Position numbers and translations under genes: made by a program. A stretch of DNA of 64,000 nt, taken from Brenneria goodwinii. GTDB lineage: Bacteria; Pseudomonadota; Gammaproteobacteria; Enterobacterales; Enterobacteriaceae. Positions 45,501 to 53,828 of the stretch are shown piece after piece (positions within the stretch are counted from its first letter, which is position 1; every line of letters begins with the position of its first letter). The stretch covers positions 1,240,001-1,304,000 of the forward strand of contig NZ_CP014137.1 of the NCBI RefSeq assembly GCF_002291445.1, written 5' to 3'. The notes under the pieces are model-generated. The model saw only the letters and a program-made list of their open reading frames with translations. It did not search any database and had not been told where the DNA came from.

Positions 45501-46523
45501 ATGAAACGCGCGTTAACGTTACTTGGTATGGTATTCGCAACGTATCTGGCGGGCAGTAGTGCGGCCAGCGCCACGGAATACCCGCTACCGCCGGCAAACA
45601 GCCGTCTTATCGGCGAGAACATCGCTTATACCGTCCCCAATGATGGTCGCCCATTGGAAGCCATTGCCGCTGATTTTAAAATTGGCCTGCTAGGGATGCT
45701 GGAGGCTAACCCCGGCACCGATCCCTATCTGCCGACAGCCGGTTCAACATTAACTATACCTACTCAGATGCTGTTGCCGGATACGCCGCGCGAGGGCATC
45801 GTGGTTAACCTTGCGGAATTGCGGCTTTACTATTATCCGAAGGGGACGAATACCGTTATCGTGTATCCAATCGGTATTGGCCAACTGGGGCGTAAAACGC
45901 CGCTGATGGTAACGTCGGTGTCGGAGAAGCGTGCGAATCCGACCTGGACGCCGACAGCGAATATCCGAAAACACTATCTGGAAGAGCAGGGCATCGTGCT
46001 GCCAGCGGTGGTGCCCGCCGGGCCGGATAATCCAATGGGGCTTTTCGCGCTGCGTCTGGCGGCGCATGGCGGCGTGTATCTGATTCACGGCACCAATGCG
46101 AATTTTGGCATCGGCATGCGCGTCAGCTCCGGCTGTATCCGGTTGCGTCCCGATGATATCGAAGCGTTGTTTAATTCCGTCCCTGTCGGCACGCGGGTAC
46201 AAATCGTCAATGATGCGATCAAGACGTCGGTTGAGCCTGATGGCAAACGCTATGTAGAAGTTCACCAGCCGCTGTCTCGAACCGATCAGGACGACCCGCA
46301 GACCATGCCGATCGACATCAATAAAAAGGCGAAGGCGTTTATTGATAATGCGGATACGGATGGCAAAACCGTCGCAGACGCCATTGTACGCCGCTCAGGC
46401 ATGCCGGTACTGGTCAACGTAGGCCAGGACATTAATACCTACCAGGAGGCGTTACACGCGGTTTCTGAGGGTGCTGAGACGCAAGACGCCGCGCCTATTA
46501 CTTCTATCAGTACATCCGAGTGA
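45501..46523 (+). CDS. ldtE: L,D-transpeptidase LdtE (YnhG family)
   Basis: Forms 3-3 (mDAP-mDAP) cross-links in peptidoglycan. 340 aa. Signal peptide residues 1-24 (ending SAASA), LysM-like peptidoglycan-binding segment (about 40-90), YkuD catalytic domain (about 97-235) with His196 in IHGTN and nucleophile Cys212 in SSGCIRLRPDD. The C-terminal tail (about 240-340) is typical of ErfK/YnhG proteins. Location between sufE and lpp matches E. coli ldtE rather than the Lpp-anchoring paralogues. Confidence 0.92.
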   Translation: MKRALTLLGMVFATYLAGSSAASATEYPLPPANSRLIGENIAYTVPNDGRPLEAIAADFKIGLLGMLEANPGTDPYLPTAGSTLTIPTQMLLPDTPREGIVVNLAELRLYYYPKGTNTVIVYPIGIGQLGRKTPLMVTSVSEKRANPTWTPTANIRKHYLEEQGIVLPAVVPAGPDNPMGLFALRLAAHGGVYLIHGTNANFGIGMRVSSGCIRLRPDDIEALFNSVPVGTRVQIVNDAIKTSVEPDGKRYVEVHQPLSRTDQDDPQTMPIDINKKAKAFIDNADTDGKTVADAIVRRSGMPVLVNVGQDINTYQEALHAVSEGAETQDAAPITSISTSE

Positions 46524-46646
46524 AATAGAAATGAATGACCCGGCGGAAAGCAGACGCGTTCGTCGGGTGCGATTGCCAGGCGCTCAAAGGAAGGGGGCGA
46601 ATGAACTCAGGTAAACGGAATGAAGGCGGAACTGAAAACGGAAGAT

Positions 46647-46678
46647 AAAAAAAATGGCGCATAAAATGCGCCATTTTC
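46647..46678 (-). terminator. intrinsic terminator of lpp
   Basis: On minus, AAATGGCGCAT-TTT-ATGCGCCATTT is a perfect 11-base-pair stem followed by further T residues, just after the lpp stop. The stem is long and strong, as expected for one of the most abundant mRNAs of the cell. Confidence 0.92.
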
Positions 46679-46696
46679 ATTACTTAACCAGTTCGA

Positions 46697-46933
46697 TTAC
46701 TTTTTGTAAGTGCGAACTTGGTTGTCCAGACGCTGGTTAGCACGAGCTGCGTCGTCTTTAGCAGCCTGTACGTCAGAGCGGATTGCGTTCACATCGTTGC
46801 TCAGTTGATCAACTTTAGCGTTCAGAGTCTGAACGTCAGAAGACAGTTGATCGATTTTAGCATTGCTAGAACAACCGGCCAGCAGAGTAGAACCCAGAAT
46901 TACCGCGCCCAGTACCAGTTTAGTACGATTCAT
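46697..46933 (-). CDS. lpp: major outer membrane lipoprotein Lpp (Braun lipoprotein)
   Basis: Trimeric coiled-coil lipoprotein that links the outer membrane to peptidoglycan. 78 aa precursor. Lipobox LLAGC with lipidated Cys21, giving a 58-residue mature protein. Heptad repeats (IDQLSSDVQTLNAKVDQLSND) fill the middle, and the C-terminal YKK carries Lys78 for attachment to diaminopimelate. Preceded by GAGGG and a promoter nearly identical to that of E. coli lpp. Confidence 0.99.
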   Translation of the reverse strand: MNRTKLVLGAVILGSTLLAGCSSNAKIDQLSSDVQTLNAKVDQLSNDVNAIRSDVQAAKDDAARANQRLDNQVRTYKK

Positions 46934-46978
46934 TATTAATACCCTCTAGATTGAGTTAATCTCCATGTAGCGTGACAA

Positions 46979-47007
46979 GTATTACACAAACTTTTTTCTA
47001 ATGAGAA
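46979..47007 (-). promoter_or_regulatory. lpp promoter
   Basis: On minus, TTCTCA (47002-47007), 17 bases, then TAATAC (46979-46984). The leader downstream, CTACATGGAGATTAACTCAA and on to GAGGGTATTAATA, is as I recall it from E. coli lpp. A strong constitutive promoter is expected. Confidence 0.8.
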
Positions 47008-47187
47008 TAAATTTTTGATGAGAACATGCTTAATTTTGATCGTTAGCTCAAAGAATCAGCGGGTTTTACCGAATAATGAAAAAAGCAAAGAAAACAGCGA
47101 TATTTCCATCAGAAAAGTCTTACCTTTTGGTTATTAAAAGCATGTGTTAATAAGCATATTAATTTAACCATGATAACGGCAGAATAT

Positions 47188-47216
47188 AAAAAAGCGCCCT
47201 AAAAGGCGCTTTTTCA
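47188..47216 (-). terminator. intrinsic terminator of pykF
   Basis: On minus, AAAAAGCGCC-TTTTA-GGGCGCTTTTTT, a GC stem flanked by A and T runs, about 22 bases after the pykF stop. The A/T symmetry means it could also act on the plus strand. Confidence 0.9.
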
Positions 47217-47237
47217 ATATGTGAAAGAGGAAAAGAT

Positions 47238-48650
47238 TTAGACGCGGTGCACGGAAGCGGTATTGGTGGTGCCGCTTGGAACCAGCGCGCCGGAAACCAT
47301 AACCACAACATCGCCGCTCTGGGCATAACCGCTGCTTAACGCCGCTTCTTTACCAATACGATAGAAATCATCAGTAGAGGCGATTTCTTTTACCAACAGC
47401 GTATCAACGCCTTTGCTCAGCAGCAGCTGGCGGGCGGTCACTTCATTGGTGGTCAAGGCCAGGATACGCGCGTTCGGGAAGTATTTACGGATGGACTTGG
47501 CTGATTTACCGCCGCTGGTCGCCACCACGATCAACGGCGCATCCAGTTTCTCTGCCGTTTCAACGGCGCCACGGCACACGGCTTCGGTGATGCGCAGTTT
47601 GCCCACGGTTTTGATGGTATCCAGGCGAGACTTCATCACGCTGTCGGTGCGTCGGCAGATGGTGGACATAATGCTCACCGCTTCCAGAGGGTATTTCCCT
47701 TTGGCGCTTTCGCCAGACAGCATGACTGCATCGGTGCCGTCGATGATGGCGTTAGCCACGTCGCCCGCTTCAGCGCGGGTAGGACGCGGGTTTTTGATCA
47801 TGGAATCCAGCATTTGCGTCGCGGTGATAACCACTTTACGAGCCTGATTACATTTTTCGATCATCATCTTCTGCGCGAAAATGACTTCTTCAACCGGGAT
47901 TTCAACGCCCAGATCGCCACGAGCAACCATGATGCCGTCAGACGCGTCCAGAATTTCGTCGAAGTTGTTCAGACCTTCCTGGTTTTCGATTTTAGAGATG
48001 ATCTGAATATGTTCGCCACCGTGCTGTTTCAGGTGTTCGCGAATCTCTTCTACGTCAGAACGTTTACGGATAAAGGAAGCGGCGACAAAATCAACGCCTT
48101 GTTCGCAACCAAAAATCAGATCGCTTTTGTCTTTTTCAGCCAGAGCAGGCAGTTGGATGGATACGCCCGGCAGGTTAACGCCTTTGTTTTCGCCCAGATC
48201 GCCATTGTTCAATACTTTGCAGACTACTTCATTACCGTTGATCGCCGTTACTTCCATGCCGATCAATCCATCGTCGACCAGCACGGTATTGCCGACGCTC
48301 AAATCTTCAGCGAAGCCGGCATAGGTCACGGCAACGCGTTCTTTATTGCCGACGACGCTTTGATCGGTGGTGAAGGTGAAGGTTTGACCCGCAGTCAGAG
48401 AAACGTCGGCGCCGTTTTCCAGCTTCATGGTGCGAATTTCCGGTCCTTTGGTATCCAGCAGAATGGCTGCTTTTTTACCGCTTTTTGCCAGCACGGCCCG
48501 CAGATTCTTGATGCGTTGACCATGTTCGGCGTAATCCCCATGCGAGAAGTTCAGGCGCATCACATTCATGCCGGCATCCAGCATTTTGCTCAGCATTTCC
48601 TCTGATTCTGTTTTTGGCCCGATAGTACAAACAATTTTTGTCTTTTTCAT
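47238..48650 (-). CDS. pykF: pyruvate kinase I
   Basis: Converts PEP and ADP to pyruvate and ATP. 470 aa from ATG 48650, the E. coli PykF length; the open frame continues to 48788 but MKKTKIVCTIGPKTES is the conserved N-terminus. Motifs: MNVMRLNFSHG, DTKGPEIRT, the signature IISKIENQEGLNNFDEIL with the catalytic Lys, and MVARGDLGVEIP. The C-terminal domain has the FBP-binding region. A Cra site lies about 210 bases upstream. The same strand continues into lpp past a terminator. Confidence 0.98.
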   Translation of the reverse strand: MKKTKIVCTIGPKTESEEMLSKMLDAGMNVMRLNFSHGDYAEHGQRIKNLRAVLAKSGKKAAILLDTKGPEIRTMKLENGADVSLTAGQTFTFTTDQSVVGNKERVAVTYAGFAEDLSVGNTVLVDDGLIGMEVTAINGNEVVCKVLNNGDLGENKGVNLPGVSIQLPALAEKDKSDLIFGCEQGVDFVAASFIRKRSDVEEIREHLKQHGGEHIQIISKIENQEGLNNFDEILDASDGIMVARGDLGVEIPVEEVIFAQKMMIEKCNQARKVVITATQMLDSMIKNPRPTRAEAGDVANAIIDGTDAVMLSGESAKGKYPLEAVSIMSTICRRTDSVMKSRLDTIKTVGKLRITEAVCRGAVETAEKLDAPLIVVATSGGKSAKSIRKYFPNARILALTTNEVTARQLLLSKGVDTLLVKEIASTDDFYRIGKEAALSSGYAQSGDVVVMVSGALVPSGTTNTASVHRV

Positions 48651-48857
48651 ACGATAGCTTCTACAAGTTGTGATGGATAGAAAACGATTGAACCGAAGGT
48701 TGTGAGAGATGGACCCCCGGAAATAATTCATTTGAGTATAGTCTGAAAGAGGTAAGTATAGATGATGACCTACATAACCGATTATCACGTTTTATCAACG
48801 AGATAAAGGTAAGCGATGCCTTTGACAACGGTTTTAATGATAGTGGCACGTTAATTA

Positions 48858-48871
48858 GCTGAAACCATTCA
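48858..48871 (+). promoter_or_regulatory. Cra (FruR) site upstream of pykF
   Basis: GCTGAAACCATTCA fits the Cra consensus RSTGAAWCSNTHHW at all positions. It lies about 210 bases upstream of the pykF start, in the pykF-bglG divergent region. Cra represses pykF in E. coli. Its role in the divergent bgl promoter is possible but not shown. Confidence 0.7.
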
Positions 48872-49060
48872 ATTGAAACAACGTTCCGTATTATAGTTAT
48901 TAGCCCGTGATAAACAAGGTGGCTGACGGCCTCAATTCGTATATTTTAGCCCGTTTACGCAAAAAAAGTAACGATTTGTCGTTTTTACCCAGGTTTGTTG
49001 CGCAACTGTTCAAAAAAGTATCATGTCAGTGCAGCTGAGACCCTGCACATTGCGTGCGAA

Positions 49061-49080
49061 AATGTGATATTTATCACTTT
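49061..49080 (+). promoter_or_regulatory. CRP site of the bgl operon
   Basis: TGTGA-TATTTA-TCAC at 49063-49077 has both CRP half-sites with the required 6-base spacer. It lies 118-134 bases before the first RAT element, a position fitting activation of the bgl promoter as in E. coli bgl. No single -35/-10 could be chosen. Confidence 0.7.
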
Positions 49081-49194
49081 TCGCTATAGAAAAGAAAAAA
49101 ATATGTAAATAAAATGTGTTCTATCGATCCACGTCACGTTTCTACCCAGCAGATGTTGAGAAGAATATGGTAAGTGATAGTTTATCCGCTATAA

Positions 49195-49223
49195 GGATTG
49201 TTACTGCGCTAGCAGGCAAAACC
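49195..49223 (+). promoter_or_regulatory. RAT element 1 (ribonucleic antiterminator)
   Basis: GGATTGTTACTGC, then a short loop, then AGCAGGCAAAACC: 29 bases matching the RAT consensus of bgl-type operons. The 3' bases (AAAACC) are shared with the 5' arm of the overlapping terminator, so binding of the BglG-type protein to RAT prevents the terminator from forming. Confidence 0.93.
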
Positions 49224-49258
49224 AGATATCCGCTTTTCAGCGGGTGTCTGGTTTTTTT
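49218..49258 (+). terminator. leader terminator 1 of the bgl operon
   Basis: AAACCAGATATCCGC pairs imperfectly with GCGGGTGTCTGGTTT around TTTTCA and runs into TTTTTTT. It overlaps RAT 1 and ends 18 bases before the antiterminator gene. Confidence 0.92.
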
Positions 49259-49276
49259 GTTTTCAAGGTATGAACG

Positions 49277-50122
49277 ATGAAAATTGCCAAGATACTCAAC
49301 AACAATGTCGTGACGGTTATCGACGAGAACAATAATGAGTCGGTTGTGATGGGGCGCGGGCTGGGGTTCAAAAAACAGACTGGCGATTCCCTGGACGAAT
49401 CGCTGATTGAGAAAGTGTTCGCACTGAAGAGCGGGGAATTGACCTCCCGCCTGAGAGAGTTGCTGTCGGAGATCCCGTTGGAGGTGATCACCACCGCGGA
49501 CAGAATCATTTCACTGGCGAAAGAACGCCTGCCGGGGAAGTTGCAAAACAGTATTTACATCTCATTGACCGATCACTGCCACTTTGCGATTGAGCGCCAT
49601 AAACAAGGAGTGAATATCCGCAATGTGCTGTTGTGGGAGATCAAGCGCCTTTATCAGAAAGAATTTCTGGTCGGCGTTGAAGCGCTGGATATCATTGAGC
49701 AGCGTTTATCGGTGCGATTACCGGAAGATGAGGCCGGCTTTATTGCTTTGCATTTAGTCAATGCGCAGCTTGATAGTGAAATGCCAGAAGTTATTCACAT
49801 TACCAAGATCATGCAGGAGATCCTGAATATTGTGAAGTATCAGCTAAACCTGGATTATAATGAACAGGCGTTAAGCTATCATCGTTTTGTTACCCATCTT
49901 AAGTTTTTTGCGCAACGGCTTATTGGCAAAAATACGGTGTTCAGTGATGATGAATCATTACATGATGTCGTTAAGGAAAAATACCAACTTGCTTACCAAT
50001 GCGCTGAAAAGATACAGGCGCATATTGATCAACAGTATCGCTATTGTTTGACGAAAGAAGAGTTGATGTTTTTGACAATTCATATTGAGCGGGTAAGAAC
50101 CGAATTGCTGGATAAAACGTAA
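49277..50122 (+). CDS. bglG: BglG-family transcriptional antiterminator
   Basis: RNA-binding antiterminator of the beta-glucoside operon. 281 aa: CAT RNA-binding domain (about 1-57, MKIAKILNNNVVTVID and GRGLGFKK), PRD1 (about 70-168, with phosphorylatable His in SLTDHCHFAIERHKQG) and PRD2 (about 175-281, with His in SYHRFVTHLKFF and FLTIHIERV). In the family the cognate PTS permease phosphorylates a PRD histidine and inactivates the protein when substrate is absent. Its own gene lies between two RAT/terminator modules, so it autoregulates. Also named arbG in Dickeya. Confidence 0.94.
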   Translation: MKIAKILNNNVVTVIDENNNESVVMGRGLGFKKQTGDSLDESLIEKVFALKSGELTSRLRELLSEIPLEVITTADRIISLAKERLPGKLQNSIYISLTDHCHFAIERHKQGVNIRNVLLWEIKRLYQKEFLVGVEALDIIEQRLSVRLPEDEAGFIALHLVNAQLDSEMPEVIHITKIMQEILNIVKYQLNLDYNEQALSYHRFVTHLKFFAQRLIGKNTVFSDDESLHDVVKEKYQLAYQCAEKIQAHIDQQYRYCLTKEELMFLTIHIERVRTELLDKT

Positions 50123-50241
50123 GAAATAGAGAAGAAGGAAATTTGCGGTTCATCACATAACAGTGATAAAAAAGAATAAGTCGCTTGCAAGAATGCCGGG
50201 TTGAAGAATAGGATTCTTGCATTAAGGATGTTGATAAATCA

Positions 50242-50285
50242 GGATTGTAACTGTACGGCTTAATATTAGCCATACAGGCAAAACC
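50242..50285 (+). promoter_or_regulatory. RAT element 2 with enlarged apical stem
   Basis: GGATTGTAACTG (50242-50253) and CAGGCAAAACC (50275-50285) are the conserved flanks of a RAT, but 21 bases instead of about 6 lie between them. They fold into an extra stem (CTGTA/TACAG continued by GGCT/AGCC, loop TAATATT), giving 44 bases in place of 29. It overlaps terminator 2 through AAAACC. Confidence 0.8.
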
Positions 50286-50344
50286 TAAACCGTTTTTGTT
50301 TTCTGCCCCCTTGGCAGTGAAAAAAACAGTTTGGGTTTTTTTTC
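50280..50344 (+). terminator. terminator 2 between bglG and bglF
   Basis: AAAACCTAAACCGTTTTTGT and the following TTTTCTGCC pair with GGCAGTGAAAAAAACAGTTT and GGGTTTT; the strand then ends in TTTTTTTT. A long imperfect hairpin overlapping RAT 2. Confidence 0.88.
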
Positions 50345-50416
50345 GTTTAAAAATAGCGTTGGTTTTTCGTAACGTACTGATTTTATTGTGTGGTTACTGG
50401 GCATTAAGGATAGGCA

Positions 50417-52303
50417 ATGAAATACAAGACATTAGCCAGTGAGATACTTGAAGGTGTAGGTGGTCGCGAGAATGTAAATAACGTAATACATTGCGCGACG
50501 CGGCTGCGTTTTAAATTAAAGGACAGCAAGAAAGCAAATATTTCCGCACTTAAAAATAATCCTGGAATTATCATGGTGCTTGAAAGCGGCGGCCAGTTTC
50601 AAGTCGTCGTGGGTAATCATGTAGGCGACGTTTATCAGGATTTTCTTGACGTGTCTGGTATAAGTGAATCCGCGAGCGCTAATGCTGAAAATCAGGACGG
50701 GGGGAATAAGGAAAATCTATTATCCCGCTTTATTGATATCATCGCCGGTATTTTTACCCCATTAATGGGCGTGATGGCGGCCTCCGGGATATTAAAAGGT
50801 TTTTTAGCATTAAGCCTGGCCTGCGGTTGGCTGGTGGAGAGCAGCGGGACTTATAAACTTTTATTTTCCGCCAGCGATGCATTATTCTATTTTTTCCCGA
50901 TTATTCTCGGTTATACCGCCGGTAAAAAATTTGGCGGCAATGCTTTTGTCACCATGGCAATCGGCGGCGCGTTGGTCCACCCGACGATGATCGCCGAATT
51001 TAATGCCATGTCGGCGGCGGATTATCAGCCATTACACTTTCTCGGCATTCCCATTACGTTTATCAATTATTCCTCATCGGTTATTCCGATTATTTTTGCC
51101 GCGTGGGTTTCCTGCAAACTGGAAAAACCACTGAACGCTTTCCTGCACGCCAATATCCGTAACTTCCTGACGCCGGCCCTGTGCTTGCTGATTACCGTCC
51201 CGCTGACGTTTTTAGCCATCGGCCCGGTGACCACCTGGCTAAGCTATCAGTTGGCGCATGGCTATCAGTTGATCTATGGCGCGAATCAAACCATTGCCGG
51301 CGGCTTTATGGGCGGTCTGTGGCAGATATTCGTCATGTTCGGTCTGCACTGGGGATTCGTGCCGCTGATGATCAACAACCTGAGCGCATTGGGGCATGAC
51401 ACGCTGATCGCCGTATTGACGCCGGCGGTATTGGCGCAGGCTGGCGCGGCGTTGGGCGTCTCCCTGCGCACCAAGGACGCAAAGTTGAAAGGCATTGCGG
51501 GCTCGGCGTTTCCGGCGGGGATCTTCGGCATCACCGAACCGGCTATCTACGGCGTCAACCTTCCTTTGCGTCGTCCGTTTATCTTCGGTTGCATCGGCGG
51601 GGCGCTCGGCAGCGCGATTGCCGGCTATTTCGGCACGACACAGTACTCTTTTGGTTTGCCCAGTATTTTCGCCTTTACGCAAATCATCCCGCCGACCGGC
51701 ATGGACATCACCGTATGGGGGGGAATTATCGGCACGGCGGTCTCCTTTGTATTCTCGGCGGTGGCCAGCTACCTGTTTGGGATAAAAAAAGAACCGGTAG
51801 CGGAGACTCAGACGGCCGAGGCCGTACAGAAAAGCGCCGCGCCGGTACGCCAGCAATCCGTCAACAGTCCGATCGAAGGAGAAACTCATCCGCTGGAGCA
51901 GGTCAGCGATCAGACTTTCGCCAGTGGTTTGATGGGAAAAGGCATCGCCATCAAGCCGCGGAGCGGGCGAGTGGTTTCTCCAGTTAACGGGACGGTCGCA
52001 TCACTGTTCAAAACCAACCATGCGATTGGCCTGGAGTCTGCTGACGGCGCCGAAATATTGATCCACGTCGGGATTGATACCGTAAAACTGAATGGACAGT
52101 ATTTTACCGCCCACGTTAAAACCGGGGATGTGGTGAAGCAGGGCGATCTCCTGGTGGAGTTTGATTATCAGTCCATTGAAGCGGCGGGATATGACACGAT
52201 CACGCCGATCATCATTACCAACAGCGATGATTACATCGATGTGTTGCCTGTGGCGGGTGATTCCGTAGCGGAACAGTCCCCGTTGTTAACCTTGATTATT
52301 TGA
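50417..52303 (+). CDS. bglF: beta-glucoside PTS permease EIIBCA
   Basis: Imports and phosphorylates aryl-beta-glucosides such as arbutin and salicin, and controls BglG. 628 aa fused as EIIB (about 1-90, phospho-Cys26 in VIHCATRLRF), EIIC (about 105-455, ten or so membrane segments, with LHWGFVPLMINN and GITEPAIYGVNLP) and EIIA (about 485-625, phospho-His550 in ILIHVGIDTVKLNG). All phospho-transfer residues are intact. It lies after the second RAT/terminator. Confidence 0.95.
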   Translation: MKYKTLASEILEGVGGRENVNNVIHCATRLRFKLKDSKKANISALKNNPGIIMVLESGGQFQVVVGNHVGDVYQDFLDVSGISESASANAENQDGGNKENLLSRFIDIIAGIFTPLMGVMAASGILKGFLALSLACGWLVESSGTYKLLFSASDALFYFFPIILGYTAGKKFGGNAFVTMAIGGALVHPTMIAEFNAMSAADYQPLHFLGIPITFINYSSSVIPIIFAAWVSCKLEKPLNAFLHANIRNFLTPALCLLITVPLTFLAIGPVTTWLSYQLAHGYQLIYGANQTIAGGFMGGLWQIFVMFGLHWGFVPLMINNLSALGHDTLIAVLTPAVLAQAGAALGVSLRTKDAKLKGIAGSAFPAGIFGITEPAIYGVNLPLRRPFIFGCIGGALGSAIAGYFGTTQYSFGLPSIFAFTQIIPPTGMDITVWGGIIGTAVSFVFSAVASYLFGIKKEPVAETQTAEAVQKSAAPVRQQSVNSPIEGETHPLEQVSDQTFASGLMGKGIAIKPRSGRVVSPVNGTVASLFKTNHAIGLESADGAEILIHVGIDTVKLNGQYFTAHVKTGDVVKQGDLLVEFDYQSIEAAGYDTITPIIITNSDDYIDVLPVAGDSVAEQSPLLTLII

Positions 52304-52344
52304 TCGTTAAACAGTTACTACCCGAATTGGGGAGGAGATTAAAA

Positions 52345-53739
52345 ATGAGCCACCGTTTTCCTGACAATTTTTTATGGGGCGGCGCGATAGCGGCCAATCA
52401 GGTAGAAGGCGCTTACTTAACGGACGGTAAAGGGTTATCCACCTCCGATTTGCAACCGCAGGGCGTTTTTGGCGAGATAGTGGAGAGACGCGAGGGCGAT
52501 AGCGGCATAAAGGACGTGGCGATCGATTTCTATCACCGCTATCCGCAAGATATCGCGCTATTTGCCGAAATGGGCTTCAAGTGCCTGCGTACTTCGATCG
52601 CCTGGACGCGCATTTTCCCTCAAGGTGATGAAGAAACGCCAAACGAAGCGGGGTTGGCGTTCTATGATCGCCTGTTTGATGAAATGGCCAAACACCATAT
52701 TCAGCCGCTTGTGACATTGTCACATTATGAAATGCCGTATGGTCTGGTGAAAAACTACGGCGGCTGGGGCAATCGTCAGGTGATTGCATTCTTTGAGCGC
52801 TATGCCCGCACGGTATTTCAGCGTTTTCAGCATAAGGTTAAATACTGGCTGACGTTTAACGAGATTAACATGTCGCTGCACGCGCCGTTTACCGGCGTTG
52901 GCCTGCCGGAAGACAGCGATAAGGCGGCTATTTATCAGGCGATCCATCATCAACTGGTGGCCAGCGCGAAAGCGGTAAAAGCCTGTCATGAAATTATTCC
53001 CGACGCCAAAATCGGCAACATGTTGTTGGGCGGTCTGCTTTACCCGCTGACCTGTAAACCGGCGGATGTACTGGAAACGCTGCGGCAGAACCGCGAATGG
53101 ATGTTCTTTGGCGACGTTCAGGCGCGCGGCGCTTATCCCGCCTATATGAAGCGTTTCTTTAAACAGAATGCTATCGAGCTACAGATAACGGATGATGACC
53201 GGGATTCGCTCAAGGAAACCATCGATTTCATCTCCTTTAGCTATTACATGAGCGGTTGCGTCACCACCGATGAGGAACTCAACCAAAAAGCGCGCGCTAA
53301 TATCCTGAATATGGTGCCGAATCCACACCTCGAAAGCTCGGAATGGGGCTGGCAGATCGATCCTGAAGGGCTGCGCATCCTGTTGAATGTATTGTATGAC
53401 CGTTATCAGAAGCCGCTATTTATCGTGGAGAACGGACTGGGCGCCAAAGATCGGATTGAAAGCGATGGCGGCATCAATGATGACTACCGTATTCAGTACC
53501 TTAACGATCACCTGGTTCAGGTCGGCGAGGCGCTGGAAGACGGCGTCGAGGTGCTGGGGTACACCAGTTGGGGGCCTATCGATTTGGTCAGCGCGTCAAA
53601 AGCGGAAATGTCGAAACGCTACGGTTTTATTTATGTCGATCGTGACGACCAGGGTAATGGCACGCTGGAGCGTAAGCGGAAGAAAAGCTTTTACTGGTAT
53701 CGCGATGTGATTAGCAGCAAAGGTGAAGCGCTGAAATAG
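52345..53739 (+). CDS. bglA: 6-phospho-beta-glucosidase (GH1)
   Basis: Cleaves the phosphorylated glucosides delivered by the PTS into glucose-6-phosphate and aglycone. 464 aa from ATG 52345 behind GGGGAGGAG; the open frame begins at 52300 and overlaps bglF. GH1 TIM barrel with acid/base Glu173 in TFNEINM and nucleophile Glu362 in FIVENGLG. The conserved Ser-Lys-Tyr phosphate-binding set appears in SASKAEMSKRYGFIYVD. Named bglB or arbB in related operons. Confidence 0.93.
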   Translation: MSHRFPDNFLWGGAIAANQVEGAYLTDGKGLSTSDLQPQGVFGEIVERREGDSGIKDVAIDFYHRYPQDIALFAEMGFKCLRTSIAWTRIFPQGDEETPNEAGLAFYDRLFDEMAKHHIQPLVTLSHYEMPYGLVKNYGGWGNRQVIAFFERYARTVFQRFQHKVKYWLTFNEINMSLHAPFTGVGLPEDSDKAAIYQAIHHQLVASAKAVKACHEIIPDAKIGNMLLGGLLYPLTCKPADVLETLRQNREWMFFGDVQARGAYPAYMKRFFKQNAIELQITDDDRDSLKETIDFISFSYYMSGCVTTDEELNQKARANILNMVPNPHLESSEWGWQIDPEGLRILLNVLYDRYQKPLFIVENGLGAKDRIESDGGINDDYRIQYLNDHLVQVGEALEDGVEVLGYTSWGPIDLVSASKAEMSKRYGFIYVDRDDQGNGTLERKRKKSFYWYRDVISSKGEALK

Positions 53740-53828
53740 GTTTAGCGCCCCTGAATCGTCGGCAGGCCCGATCGCTTACCGTGCCGGCCGGCGGTTTGTG
53801 GTTTCATCGCAGTTGAGCGGATATTGAC

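Noticed and set aside
12649..48933. Shared 14-mer TGGCTGACGGCCTC at 12649-12662 and 48920-48933
   Set aside because: A few 14-base matches are expected by chance in 64 kb, and the flanks do not align.
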